A stretch of 64,000 nucleotides of DNA, taken from contig NW_001799455.1 of the NCBI RefSeq assembly GCF_000165425.1, positions 124,001 through 188,000 on the forward strand. Direction: 5' to 3'. Within the stretch, counting starts at the first letter, position 1. Each line of letters begins with the position of its first letter. The DNA is from Paramecium tetraurelia. Its lineage: Eukaryota; Ciliophora; Oligohymenophorea; Peniculida; Parameciidae. The notes below the pieces were generated by a model. The model worked only from the letters and a program-made list of their open reading frames with translations. It had not been told where the DNA came from and searched no databases. This document shows positions 26,454-39,731 of the stretch, one piece after another. A program made the translations under genes and the position numbers.

Positions 26454-27517
26454 TTATTAAAATAAATTGATAAAATTCAATTTCTTTTTATAATAATATT
26501 TTCTGATAAATGCTGAAATGTGTTATTTGGAAAAATACATACTATTCCAATATATTTTATAATATCATAATAATATTAGATTATTTTTCTATTTTGCATA
26601 TTGGAATGATTTCAATTCATTCTACTACTTTGTAATTTTTCACATTAAGTAACACATCCTAACAGAGTATATTTATAACAGATATTTTAATATGCAACAA
26701 GATATGTTTTAATAGCAATGTCATCAAAAAGGAAAATTATCTAGTATAATAATAAATTAATTAAAATATTATTATTATAATTATATTGTTATATTAAAAA
26801 TATTAGAATGCGACTTAAAATAGTTTTATCTAATATTTGTTCAACAAAATTATATTATAATTAACCTTATATTGAATTTCACAAATATTTATGACAACAT
26901 ATTTATTTATTTTCGAATATAATGTAATATTTTATATTTCAAGACTTATAAATAAATTCAGGCATATTAACATTTCAAAATCTTTAGTGTTTATCAGAAT
27001 CATATAAAAAATTTATCCAAATCCACATTTATGTATTGGATAATATATGATGATAGGAATTAGGCCATTTTTATTTAATCTATATGACATGTCTAAGTTT
27101 GAGAATTAGGAAGAAAGCGATAATTCTTATATCTATAATTTTACTTTAGAAAACTGTTGGAATTTAAAAAGAATAAGAATTTTCTGAAAATCTTATAATT
27201 TTCATAAGTTTTTTATTTTATTGTTCATCTTATTAAAAACAATATATTAATTTAAAAATACCAGTCATAATTCTTATTAATATAATGAAGAAATTTAAAT
27301 TTTCAATTCAAATATATCAGTTTTTAGATAAAAAATCAAAGTATTCATGAAAAATGATTAAACTAATTTGATATAATCATTAAAGGAATTTGATTATTAT
27401 TCCTCAGCATCTTTCCCTTTATTGATTTTGAATAAAGTTAACTCAAACAATAGGAATGAGGATTTTTTTTGTTTTAATTTTTTATCTAATAATTAATTAC
27501 CTTCATTATTTTTAATA
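26454..27517. other. AT-rich divergent intergenic region
   Basis: About 1.06 kb between the starts of the vWA gene and the next giant gene. No coding frame recognised; extremely AT-rich with many short A/T runs. Both promoters should lie near its ends. Confidence 0.55.
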
Positions 27518-30500
27518 ATGATTAAATAAAGACTATTTTGCAATATTATTTTTGTTTAGATAGTTTTCTCATCAATTGATTCATTGAACGAATAAGACTA
27601 ATTAAGAAATACGTAGATTGAAATCAAATATAATGAAATACAAGAGAATACTTGCTTTTAAATAGGGTTGTTTTCTAAATATAATCCTTTGGGCAATATT
27701 TTATAAATTGGAAGAGTTGGAATCTTTGATAGCAACTGCTACCATCTATTTTCAATTACCGATAAATCCACATCGAGCCTCAACTTCATATATTATGATT
27801 GTATTTTCTTTGAATCAAAGACAATAATAAAAACAATAGAGTTTATTAATTATGAGTTATTATAAATTCATAAAGATGTTAACATTGATATATATAAATA
27901 TGAGAATACTTGGCATTATTTTCAGATATATTAGTGTTTTGATTAATTATCAATACAAGTTTTTTAATTTAGAGATTAAAAACTAATTTAATTACTTACA
28001 AATACAAAATATCCATTCACAAGTACTAATATTATACTAACTTTTGGAGGAGGTTTGATTGTATCAAGCTCATTGATTGATTCGATTTAAATCGGAAGAA
28101 AATTTTCATTTTTTCCTGGGAAATTATACTTGATTGATTACTCATTATTTTAGTCCCAAATTGAAATGAATATAATAGCTTCTGCATTTTAAGACTTTTA
28201 GGATACTTCGATTTGTAAGTGTGTCCAAAATTCCCCTAAAATTATTGATAAAGTGGATATTCAATATCTGCAATACGAAATACTCACTATCTAATATGCC
28301 AATTGTGATTCTTTTATTTTTGCTGGTTGGTTTAGGATATAGGAAGTAATTTAATTAGACGAGGAATTCATATATCATTTTTTAAATTTAAAGCATAATT
28401 TTGAAAATCTGCAACTCTCCGACAAAAATTTATCACCTTTATAGATATTCTATAAAATATCACCCATCTAAAATTAAATATTTATTACAACATATAGTTA
28501 TACTTTTCCAAGTGTAAATATTGATTTTTCAGATGATCCATTTCTCATCACTAGAAATTTAGATATAAATAATAATATCAAATTATGGCATAAAATATTT
28601 GTTAAGTAATCTTAATAATAAATGATCATAAATTTCGAGTTCTTTGAGTAAAATAAAGTATATCCATATGAAATATAATTAGATGTGCACTAATTTTCAA
28701 ATGTTTAATTTAAACTTTATTATGGCAATTTATAATAAAAATCTAAAAATTACTTCAATATACAAGTAAGGAATCTAGTATTTTTGAACTGCGATGATTA
28801 GTTCTAACAATAAAATTGTCATTTTAGTTGTGAAACCTGTGATGGTCCAACAAGTACAGATTGTTTAACATGTGCTGAGGCATCCAAGCGATTATATGTA
28901 TCATAATTTAAATCATGCATTTGTCCATATGGTATGATCGATAAAAATGAAAATTGCTTATCCTATTAGGACTCTAATTTTGAAATAGATTATGATTTGA
29001 ATCAAAACTAAAAGTTATAGTGTGAGTTTGGATATTTTGAAATGGATAAAGAGTGTATTAAATGGTACTGATTTTAAATATTAAGTCCATCAATAATAAG
29101 CGATACTCAATTAACATGTTTAGAATGTTTAAATAACCCTACATCTTGGCATGAAGTCTCAGCTTGTTCAACTATCTTAAGATTAGATACTCGCGATACA
29201 GCCTAAGCCTTATCATAAAATACAGTATTTTACAAATATAATGGCGATAGTCTATATCCCTGCTTATATTGTAAATAAAAGGGTTTATAAATTCAAGAAG
29301 AATAATATGAAGAACTAACATTATTAAGCAATGGATTTATTTCATTTTGTTGGAAAAGTTTTTATGATTAGGTATAGAATTATCAATGCTATGAATGTCC
29401 GTTCAGTTATTGTTTAGAATGTAAAATGCTTGTAACAGGTGCAGTTTGTTTGAGATGTGGATTTTCGCAATATGTAGAAAATGGGATTTGTACATCTAAA
29501 CCACCAGACACTTCTTCACCAAATGAGTGTCTCTCTCCTTATTATATTACTTCAAATATGGAGTGCAAATATTGTCCTATAGATAAGTGTAAATATTGCT
29601 TCGAATTCTACAATGACGATTTATCAAAATGTACTTTATATAAGAATTTTGAACCATTTCCTTTCAATGAATATCTTCGGATAGGATGTGCTTTATGCTA
29701 TGATGGATATATTTTTAATTTTTTAACTGATTTATGTGAGTATTCGAAACCAATAACAAATAATTGTTTAAGAGCATTTATTAATGAAAATGGTAATGAA
29801 ATATGCCTTTTATCTTCAAGTGACGACTTCTCAGTTGCACCTGAAATAGTTAATTGTGAAAAATACATTCAAAACTGTTTATAATGTATTTTGACTAAAT
29901 ATTTTATAATTAAATGTACTGTTTGTAAGAGTGAGTACACAAGCACTTCTTTAGGAGGATAGTGTAAATAAAGTAATCTCTAAAATTCTAAGATAAACAC
30001 AGAAGGAGATGTATACAAGCAAGATGGTTGGGTATAATTAATTCAAAGTTTTATGATGAACTTTCTACCTAACTAATATTATTATACGTTTGGTACTAAA
30101 TGGTATACTTAAGATATGTCAATTTAATGTCTAGATGGTTATGCAAGAAATCCCTATGGTCATTGTATTAAGTATTGTGATCCTCACTGTTTATAATGCG
30201 TATTTAGGGATCAAGATTAATTAGGAGAGAGATATGAATGCAAAACATGTCCCTTGAACTACTATCTATAACCAATATAAGTTTAGAATTCCGGTAATTG
30301 TGTTAAATGCTCTTAACTATGTTAAGTATGCTCTATTAGATCAATTGAGGAAATTTAAGTAAATCATCCATTTATCAATAGAGTATTAATTCTAATTTTA
30401 TTGTTGATGATCAAAATGAGATTTATCTAATGAGATGTATTAAATAAATTTCAGATGGTAGGATTTAATTGAATCCATATTTGTAATTCGCCAAATATTG

Positions 30501-33500
30501 TTTTGAAGATAATTGTAATAGTCAACTTTCTATTCAGATTGAGAAATTTTTTTGTTAAGAATGCTCTTGGGAATTTTATGAGAATTAGATCATTAATAAT
30601 GAGTACTGTAATGAAATGGGAGTCACAACTATTAATATGAAAAAATAATACGAGATGTTTGAAGAGGGGATTTCTCCTCAAAATCATTTTGTTGAATTCA
30701 AATCTCTTTTAAAGGAAAAAATATTTTCATTGTAATTTCTTACTCTGTAATTTATTGGTTCTGATAATTAAAAAATGATTATTAGTTAAGATAGTCGACC
30801 CTTTATACATAATTTTGATACAATTGAATTTCATAAATTCGTATTTTCCCTAAGTAATTCAGATATTTTAAGTATTTACAATAATAACTAAAAGGTTAAT
30901 TTATTATTCAAAGATTGTATAATTAATTCAAGTTAAATCATAAATACAGCTTAGATTTTTTTAACTAGCAAATATGGACATTTAAATTTTTTAAATGTTT
31001 CTTTCACCAATTTAACTCTTAGAAATTCTTCTTCTTTAGCGACTTTATCATAAAGTGAAATCTAAACAATAACAATCAAAACTCTTTCTTTGAAAAATTG
31101 CTCATTTATTAACTCAAATTTATTTAAATTTGAACTTAGTAAATTTAAGATATTAATCGAAGATATTAAAATAGATCAATGTCAATTTAAAAACTCATCT
31201 ATATTTATATTTACTTCTAATACTATTATCGATAAAATCATAATATTTAATTAGATTACAGTAAAGAACACTGTATTTTATTTGTCATCAATAATAAATA
31301 GCACTGATACGTATTCACTAAGAATATCGAATTTGAAGATTGAATCAAATATTTTTTAGGAATCTAAAGCAATTATACATCTGAATAATTTTTCTACTGT
31401 TTATGTTGAAGCCATATCAAACAAACTTATTGAATCTGCTTTAATTGTAGTTGAAGTTGTTCCTTCCTCATTAGTATTATGCGAAGTTAATTAAATTTCG
31501 GTAGAGAAAAATCTTATGTAACAATCAAACATATTGAAGATAACTACAATTTCTCAGCTTAACAGTTTTATTGTGTAATTAAATAACATTCTTTTTAAAG
31601 AAGATTCTGAGGTAAGTACTTCCTCTGGTTAGAGTTTATTAGTAACAGTTTCTTGTTATAAATTACTGGTTTCAAACATTAAAATAATTAACTCAAATAA
31701 TTTATAAGTGTTATAATTTACCAATGTTTAAGAGATCTTAATTGCGAATATAATTTATGAAAATGATTATATATTAAACAAGATTCCATTATCTTTGGAT
31801 TGTGTTAATTCTTTTGATTTTAAAAATCAATTATTAGAAACAATTGATTGCAAGCACATTAAGATTGCAAATGTAAGAGTCACTAATTTCTAAAGCTCAG
31901 ATTTGGCGCTGCTTTCCTTTATGTCTAATAAATAAGATTTAAATATCAAAAAAGAGCGAATAGATTTAGAAAATTTTCATTTCAGTGGAAATTTGCTATC
32001 AAAGCAATCTTTGACTAACTTTATTTCCATAATGTCTATTTATTCAGAAAACCAACAGTTAATTACAATTAAAGATTTCTATTTTGAATCAAATATTTTT
32101 CATTAACATATTGATGATCCATCTGAAACGTTTGCTAGTTTAATTTACATTTATTCACCAAAAAGTGATATAGACATAATAAATTTATCATCATCAAACA
32201 ATGTTCTAACTAATTCTTCTTCCTCATTTATATCAATTACATCAAACATTGTGAAATTAGTTAATTACACAGCTGCTAATCACAATATAGTTAATTAGAC
32301 TTTCTGGAGTAAATACTACTAAATCAAATTTGAGTAGAATGAAGAATAGAGCAAAATTAATTCAATAATTTCTTAGACATTTAAATTTAATAACAAAGGA
32401 GGAGCATGTTTAATAACAGCATCTTCATTTAGTTGTCTGAATAGTAGTTTCACTAATATTCTCTCTTAAAGAAGTTCTTTATTTGAACTTAAAACTCAAG
32501 GACAAGGAAGTATCATCTTATCTAATATTAACATATATTCGCTTAACAATGATTTGTCATCCATGATTGATTATCCGGGATCCATTTACATATATTCAGT
32601 AAATAGTCTTTTAGATCTGCGCATCAATAAGATTAATTTCTAAAATGTATTTAATAGAAAGAGCTCCTCCATATTTACAATATATCCTTCTCAAAAATAA
32701 AATTATATAAGCATATCTAACGTCTAAATAACAAATTGTATTTCCTTGATAAACCCCTTTGCAAAAATTGAGTTTACGTTAGACAACAAAAATTCAAATA
32801 GGCTAATCATTGAAAATGTAACTATTTTATAGAATGAGGAGATGTGGATTAATTATATTGAAAAAATAGGATAATTAAGTTCTTTAGAGATATCTGAAAT
32901 TATTACTGAAAACTCTCTAATCTATATTAAAGGTGGAGATATATCAATTAAAAATTATTAAGTTCAAGGCATATTTATCACCTAATTATTATACATCCAT
33001 AGCCCTAATAAATTATTAATTTAAAATATCTAGATAAGTAAAATTCAAACCTTTTATCCTTTAAATTTAATAGAGATAAATTTATCTCAAGATATACAAT
33101 CATAAGTATATTTTCATTCTATAAATGTTGAAAAATTTTCAATTTATTAAGTTACTAATTAAAATACTTCGCATAAAGTAAATAATGTAATTAATTCTAT
33201 AATTGGATGTTTTATTCTTAAACAAAATTTACTTGATGAAGATTCCTTTAAGTAAGATTCATTGTTTGATAGTTCAATACATAAATGATAGCTTAAAACA
33301 TAATAATCTGGCTCCATAGTTTACTTGAGTAGTGCTTCTAGTAAGGCTTTAAAATATCCCCCCTTTATCAATCTATTGAATAACAGCTGCCATAAGTGCT
33401 TANNNNNNNNNNNNNNNNNNNNNNNNNNNNNNNNNNNNNNNNNNNNNNNNNNNNNNNNNNNNNNNNNNNNNNNNNNNNNNNNNNNNNNNNNNNNNNNNNN

Positions 33501-36356
33501 NNNNNNNNNNNNNNNNNNNNNNNNNNNNNNNNNNNNNNNNNNNNNNNNNNNNTTAATAATTATAAAGTTTTTGGTTTCAGAAATTACATTGTATTGGTAA
33601 TTACATTGAACAATTTGGTTGTTTAATATAGAATCAAAAGATTCTTCATCTTCAAATATCATTTAAATTACTTAATCAATCTTTCTTAATAATAATGGCA
33701 CTTAAGGAGTTGCCATTAGATCTTCAAAGGTCAAATTGCACTTATAAAAATGCTTAATCATGTACAACAATGCAAATTAGGCTGGAGGTGGATTGCTATT
33801 GGAAATAAGCACCGAAAATTTTAAATTGAAATCTGTTTCAATTCAACATAACATAGCTAAGGAGGGAGGGGGAATATATTTTATTGGAAATTCTAATTTG
33901 AATTCATAAAATTTTGTTTAATCATCAGTAAATTTCAACAAGGCGATATAATAAGCAAATAATCTTGTTGAATCTCCAACCCACTTAGAATTATCAATTA
34001 ATTCAATTGAATTGAATTCTAGTTCACTCCAAATTAATGGCACTTAAACAAATATGTTATTACTCCAACCTTATAAAATTCTTGAGCAAGGAAAACTAAT
34101 TTTAACAAAGTACTTAATGATGCCCAGTAATCAATAAATCACAAAATTTTCAATTTTTAATCCATAAACTCAAATTTATTAATCATATATTGAGAACATA
34201 TAAGTTTTATTCAAAAATAGTCAAAATGAAATTCTACCATTTATTTCAGATTGTTCTTGTGAAATAGAAGAAAATATTATTTTTACCAATTAAACTGTTG
34301 TTTAAGGACCATAGATATCAAAAAATTAAAAATTAAACCAAGAAACAAATTCTTTGGATCTTGGTTCTTTAGAATTTTAATTTAATCCATATAATGAAGA
34401 ATATTCTCATTACTAGATAAATATTAAATGTTTTTTAGAACAGTCATCTAAAAAGCTCCAATATTTTTTCAAAGCAAAATCTTTTCTGTGTCAATTAGGA
34501 GAATTTAAGGTAGAAAGTGGCTGTTAAAAATGTTAACCAAGTTAAGGGTATTATTCTGTTACATATAATGCAACAAAATGCTCAATTTTCGACCAAGCAA
34601 AATTGTAGAATATAACTTAGAATAATTTACAATTACAAGAAGGATATTGGAGACCTAATTATTTATCTGACTAAACAGAATATTGCTTTAAGAATCCAAA
34701 ATAATGTCAGGGAGGGTGGGAAGTTGGAGATTATCTTTGTAGCTTGGGAAATATTGGAGGATTGTGTGAGGAATGTGATAAATACAATATTCAAGGATAA
34801 GGATATTTCTTTAAAGATTAATAAAGTTCGACATGTTTGAATTGTTTTTAATTTTAAGATAGCATTTTGCCATTTATTCTAACTTCTTTTTGGTATTTAA
34901 GGTTTTTATCTTAGGGCTTTGTTATCCATACTCATGACATTAAAAAGTATTGATAAAACTAATAAACTATTTACCTAACTTAAAATTAGGTAGAAATTTA
35001 ATTACATTATTTTCAAGCTTGATTAAGGTAATAATCCATAATATTATAGATCACGAAAGTATTTTATTAAAAATGTTATTGAATTATTTTTGGATTTTTT
35101 CAGTAATTTTCTCTTTTAATATCAAATTTACTTTTGCTCTTAGTTTTATAAATCAGGCAGGCAATCCATCATTTTTTATGGCTAATAATTTAGATTGCTA
35201 CTTGTAAGAAATGTCAGAGACAGAATTGATATATTCTAGAATTATAGCAATGATAACACTAATATTCTTATAATTATTGATCATATGCATTGGATTTACA
35301 ATATATTCTTTAGCTTTCAAGAAAAAATTTAATAGGAGCGTAATATCAGCCACTTGTTTATATTTGTATGTTTCAAATTATGCTGCAATTATTAAACAGT
35401 ATAGAAATAATATTTTATTAGATTTTCCTCAATTTTATCAAGTAGAAGAATTTCAGACATTAATTATATTCAAGGGGACGTATCCTTGGTCTTTGGTTAT
35501 GAGAATCATTACACATGGATCTATACTTTTGTAATTCCAGGATTAGGCTTTTTTGGATGTTGTATACCTTTTTCGCTTTTCTTTTTTAATGTTTATCAAG
35601 AAGGATTAATTAGATGATGTTAAACTTAGAAGACATATTTGTTATTTGTTCAATGAATATAATTCAGATAAATACTTTTGGGAATAGATTAAATTGGCTA
35701 AGAAAACTATTATAATCATAATTATGACCTACTTTGAAATCAATATCCTCTTAAAGGCATCACTTTTTGGGATTGTGCTTATTATTTTATTAATTATTGG
35801 CAGTTCAAAACAAACCATACATTATTTCTAGCTTAAATAATTTGGATTTGTAGACGGGACAAATTTGTTCCATAGTTATTTTTCTAGCCTCTGCTCTTTA
35901 TGTATGTGATCAATAAGATCAGGTGTTTTTTTCTGTTATACTTCAGGTTTTAATTATACTATTATGCTTAAAACTATGCTTTCCCTTTGTTTTTGATATT
36001 TCTAGAGTGTACATAAGGAAGTATAGAATTTAAGGTGTATCATTGCTATTGAGGTTATTTTAATGCATTAATGGAAATTTTTGTTTGACTATTTATTTAA
36101 GTTAATACAAAAAAGAATTGATCGAAAAGGAAAAAAGGTTAAAGCTACGCTTTTTAAAAATGAAGCAATTTCTACTTTCAATTTCAAAAGCATAAATAAA
36201 ATAACAAAGGTTAATGTTTTATTATATAATTTTAGACACATGACTATTTTGATGGGTTCTCAATCTTCTGCTAGAGTTAAATTGAATAACTCTGAATTGG
36301 ATTAAAGAAAACTTGTAAAAATTGAATTAGAGAGATTATTTGAAACAAATAATTGA
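27518..36356 (+). CDS. giant surface protein: Cys modules, Ser/Asn-rich ectodomain, polytopic C-terminus (gap inside)
   Basis: ATG chosen because it gives a signal peptide (MIKQRLFCNIIFVQIVFS). Introns are seen near 29067 (21 nt) and near 30360 (23 nt). After a first ectodomain come CxxC-rich repeats (CETCDGPTSTDCLTC near 28830, CPFSYCLECK near 29400). A long stretch of roughly 1000 residues follows, rich in Ser, Asn and Ile with SNI/INI repeats, reminiscent of a beta-helix or pectin-lyase fold. Then comes a second Cys segment (GYWRPNYLSD, CQGGWEVGDYLC near 34640-34740) and about five or six transmembrane helices (34930-36050). A basic tail (FDYLFKLIQKRIDRKGKK) ends at a TGA at 36354. A 150-base N gap, an in-frame TGA at 33286, and frame changes near 34900, 35830 and 36050 prevent a full model. 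The same layout is common in large Paramecium membrane proteins of unknown role. Confidence 0.72.
33403..33552. other. assembly gap (150 N)
   Basis: Exactly 150 N inside the coding region of the giant gene. The round number suggests an estimated, not measured, gap. Frames across it cannot be joined. Confidence 0.99.
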
Positions 36357-36443
36357 AATTGTATATTAATGATTTTAATTACTATTTTAAATATTTTGAG
36401 TAATTAAATTTCCAAATATTTCTGGATTAAACTCAATACAATT

Positions 36444-37448
36444 TCATTTCTCTTTGTTTTTCATTAATTTATATAACAGTATTTCATTTTTACCTTGGGT
36501 CAATAATGCAAAATAGGCACCATCTTAGCTAAAATCTCCTCTGATTATTTCATATTTGGTAGTTAATATTTATTAAGGTTCAAAATTATCACTATTTATT
36601 ATTTTTATAAAATTAATATTTTTCTTATTAGTAATAGCAACTATTTTCTATTAATAATTAAATTTTAATTGTTCAACCTAAAATTTATGAGATTTTCCTG
36701 TTAAATTTATTTCTTTCTCTAATTTAAATAGCTATTTTTAAATATCATATCCGTATATATAGAGTAATTCTTTATCTATGAGTTTATTAATTAATATATT
36801 GTTATTAATAAATATGGATTTACTATTCTGACTTGATATCTCAATTAATCATTTCTATATCCATATTTTTTAAGTATCTTTTACACACTATTCCATTATC
36901 AAAATGCAATTCTCATCTAAATCAATTGCCAAATAGGTATCAAATTCACTAATACTTAAATTTGTAATCCAATTATCATGAATCTAAAATTCTTAATGAA
37001 CACTCAATCCATTCTGAATATTTAAAATCACTATTTTCTAATATCCTCCTGCTATTATTTAATTTTCAGCATTATTTAATATTAAACAATTTACCTGTAT
37101 AGGAATAATACTTTTAGAAATGATTTTGTTATTATTTATGGCAATTAGAGATTAGGTTATTATTTGTTTCATAAAGTTTCCTGTCACAAAATTATTCGAT
37201 TTCTTGAAGCACTAAATGGTTGAATTGTAGTTTGGATTTTTGATTTAAACTAACTACTTTAAATTTTATGATTTAATCGAGAAAATTCGAAATCCTAACA
37301 CTTAATTTACTAATAGGATTGAAGAATTGTAATTAAATGATACAGCTACATTTTGATGTTTTTATTTCTTTTCCTTTATCGAATGAACAAATTGATAAGA
37401 ATCAGAATTAATATTTGTTTTTGAGAGATCGCCTGAATTTGCTCCCAT
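36444..37448 (-). CDS. WD40-like beta-propeller protein with one in-frame TGA
   Basis: A 335-codon frame beginning MGANSGDLSKTNINSDSY and ending LLYKLMKNKEK before TGA. It holds WD-repeat-like blades: HQNVAVSFNYNSSILLV, KIVILNIQNGLSVHQEFQIH, DNWITNLSISEFDTYLAIDL, KYEIIRGDFSQDGAYFALL. Such proteins are scaffolds. A single TGA interrupts the frame at 36849-36851 (about codon 200), between KIWIQK and LIEISSQ, where Trp (TGG) would be natural. No intron of normal size removes it; a 45-nt one ending ATTGAG is formally possible. The gene is either a recent pseudogene, subject to readthrough, or carries a base error. Otherwise base use matches neighbours. Confidence 0.65.
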
Positions 37449-38293
37449 TATTTTATAAAATATTTATATTTCTTATTAGATTATTTTTTAGTTTAAATAA
37501 AATAAGAAAATTTATTTAATTCTAAGAGAATTATTGATTGATCACAATATTAGTTGCAAAGGGTTTTACACATTCAACTCTTTTTATAATTTTTGTGCTA
37601 GTATATATTCAAAAAATTCTGAATCTAAAAGAACAAAATTACAACAAACTAGTTATAAATATTATCGTATTTTTGTAGTAAATGTTTTAGTATAACTCAG
37701 TACTCAATTTCATTTGCGTTTTAAAGTTCTTTTATATGAATTTCAATAGACTTTAACGAGTAATCGATCATGTTTGTATCTAATTAATTTTCTTTTTAAA
37801 TCGCCTATAACTTTATAGCTAATAAAAATAACTCTATATTAATAAGAAATATTAAAAATAAGTATTAAGGAATTTTAAATGATATTGTGAATAAAAACCT
37901 TTCAACATTATTTTTTTTATAGACAATTTTCCTTATCACTAAGAAAGCGATCAATAAATATTCTTTTAGTAATTTAGATTATTTGAAAAATTTAATGATT
38001 TCTACAATTTCTGCATTATCATTATTATAATTCAAATATCTAAATTTACTAAATATAAGCTAAAAGAATTTTGAAGAAATGTAATGATAATAAATATTCT
38101 ATATATTAAGATTTGTAATAAATTGAAAAGATTAAAATTGAATCAATAGAACTTTAAAATTAGACATTCTTTTTAAATACCAAATATATAATAAGATACT
38201 TTTATTAAGATTTAAGTTCGAATAGAAAAAATGAACCACAGTAGGTTTGAAAACGGAAATTGATACTAATAAATGTTACTTATTTAACATATT
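37449..38293. other. non-coding stretch
   Basis: About 850 bp of AT-rich sequence upstream of the WD-like gene and downstream of the F-box gene. No frame I would call a gene. Confidence 0.5.
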
Positions 38294-39012
38294 TCAAATT
38301 TATATGTTACTGAATTATTTTTCTAATTCAGTTTGTCTTATACGAGCAAGAATTGCTTAAACCTTTATTTACTTTTCAATCTCTTTATCAGAATCAATAT
38401 CAATCTTATATTATTTATGCCATTCTAAGAATAATAGCAATTTTTACAATTCATAAATCTCATTTTCCTAAGTTCAATAATATCTTTGAAAACTGAGAAC
38501 ATTTCCTTACAAAGAGGAGGAGCTGTGTTAATTTGATATTCCAATTCCTAGATTTTGAGTAAATCTACAAATTGTTCTTCTGAGATTGACTAAACTTATA
38601 ATTTCCATAATGTTTCATAATTATCATTGAATAATAATTTCAGATATTTTGTCATTTCAATTCCAACAGGATCCTTTTCAAACGCATCCTTAAATTATTA
38701 TGATTTAAAATCCATCTTATTCACAATATTAATAATATTCATTCTTCTAGTCATGAATTCATTATTTAATTCTCCATTCAATTCTTTATATACTTCGTCT
38801 TTAAGAGGTTGCATTAAATTTTCATACCTTTTAACTTCTTTTTCTATTTTTTCCAACCTATGTGTTAAAATTCCTTATGTTATTTAATCAGCCTTTTTGC
38901 TAACAGTTCTAAACTCAAGAAGTTATTTATATTCAAGGAAGTCAAAAACTTTTCCAAGTACTTCAGGTCTAAGTTTAAATAATCCTTTATTTTGAGCGAA
39001 TCCTTAGTCCAT
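38294..39012 (-). CDS. F-box-like protein (230 aa)
   Basis: Starts MDQGFAQNKGLFKLRPEVLGKV. Residues 11-45 (LRPEVLGKVFDFLEYKQLLE then FRTVSKKADQI) match the F-box pattern L-P-x-E-x-L-x-x-I-x-x-F-L-x-x-x-x-L-x-x-x-x-x-V-s-k. F-box proteins dock substrates to SKP1-cullin ubiquitin ligases. The rest is helical and charged with no clear substrate-binding repeat. A 26-nt intron (GTTTTCAAAG...CTTAG) is needed. It joins CKEMFS to ENEIYELQKLLLFLEWHK and brings the frame to QFSNIQI and a TGA. The intron starts GTTT rather than GTA. Cullin adaptor function is inferred from the motif only. Confidence 0.72.
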
Positions 39013-39731
39013 TTATTGAAGAAATATTTTAATTAATACACAAAAATAAGATATTTGGGGTTTAATATAAAATAATTCAGAAATTTGGGTGATAATCTAA
39101 TAGCCTTATCTTGAAATACACTTATTAAGATAATAAATTATTGTCTATCATTGATTAATATCAAGTTTATTTTTTAAAAATTATCTATTTAATTCTACTC
39201 TTGTAATTAAAATGATAATTGCTTAGCATCTTTCTCATATCTCTAGAATAACTATCAATTATTCATTGCAAATAATGGATGAATTTCCTATTCGAGATCC
39301 CCTCCTATTTAAATTATCATACTCATTAATAAGAATTATGATTAATATAAATTTTGTTTGAATTCTATCACTTCATTTTATTATTGAACTCTTATTAATT
39401 CTGGCTATTAATGATAATAATATGAATTGTATTATCAGCATACCTAAATTTTAGTAGTTTAAATTAAATGATAATCTTATAGATTAAAAGTCACCTTGAT
39501 ATAAATACCTAGCCTAGTTGGTTTCTCTTAAGATCTACTCTCAATTCTAAGTGATAAATTTATGTAGTTTTACTAGATAGTTGTATTTCTTCTTAATTAA
39601 GGTAGTTATAAAAAAATTGATTAAATTAATGAAAATGCGAAGAATTATGATTCGTTATAAAGAGACGAAATTAATATTGATTAGAATATAGGATTTCTAA
39701 TTAGATAATTTATAATCTGAAAGAAGGATAA
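39013..39731. other. divergent intergenic region
   Basis: About 720 bp, AT-rich, between the F-box and PB1 genes. I see short open pieces but nothing resembling a gene. Confidence 0.5.

Noticed and set aside
29426-29884. Separate 152-residue Cys-rich gene
   Set aside because: It is an internal stretch of the 27.5-36.4 kb giant that happens to have no TAA/TAG glutamine codons.
33321-33662. Open frames spanning the N run on both strands
   Set aside because: They exist only because N codons cannot stop; no evidence of three overlapping genes.
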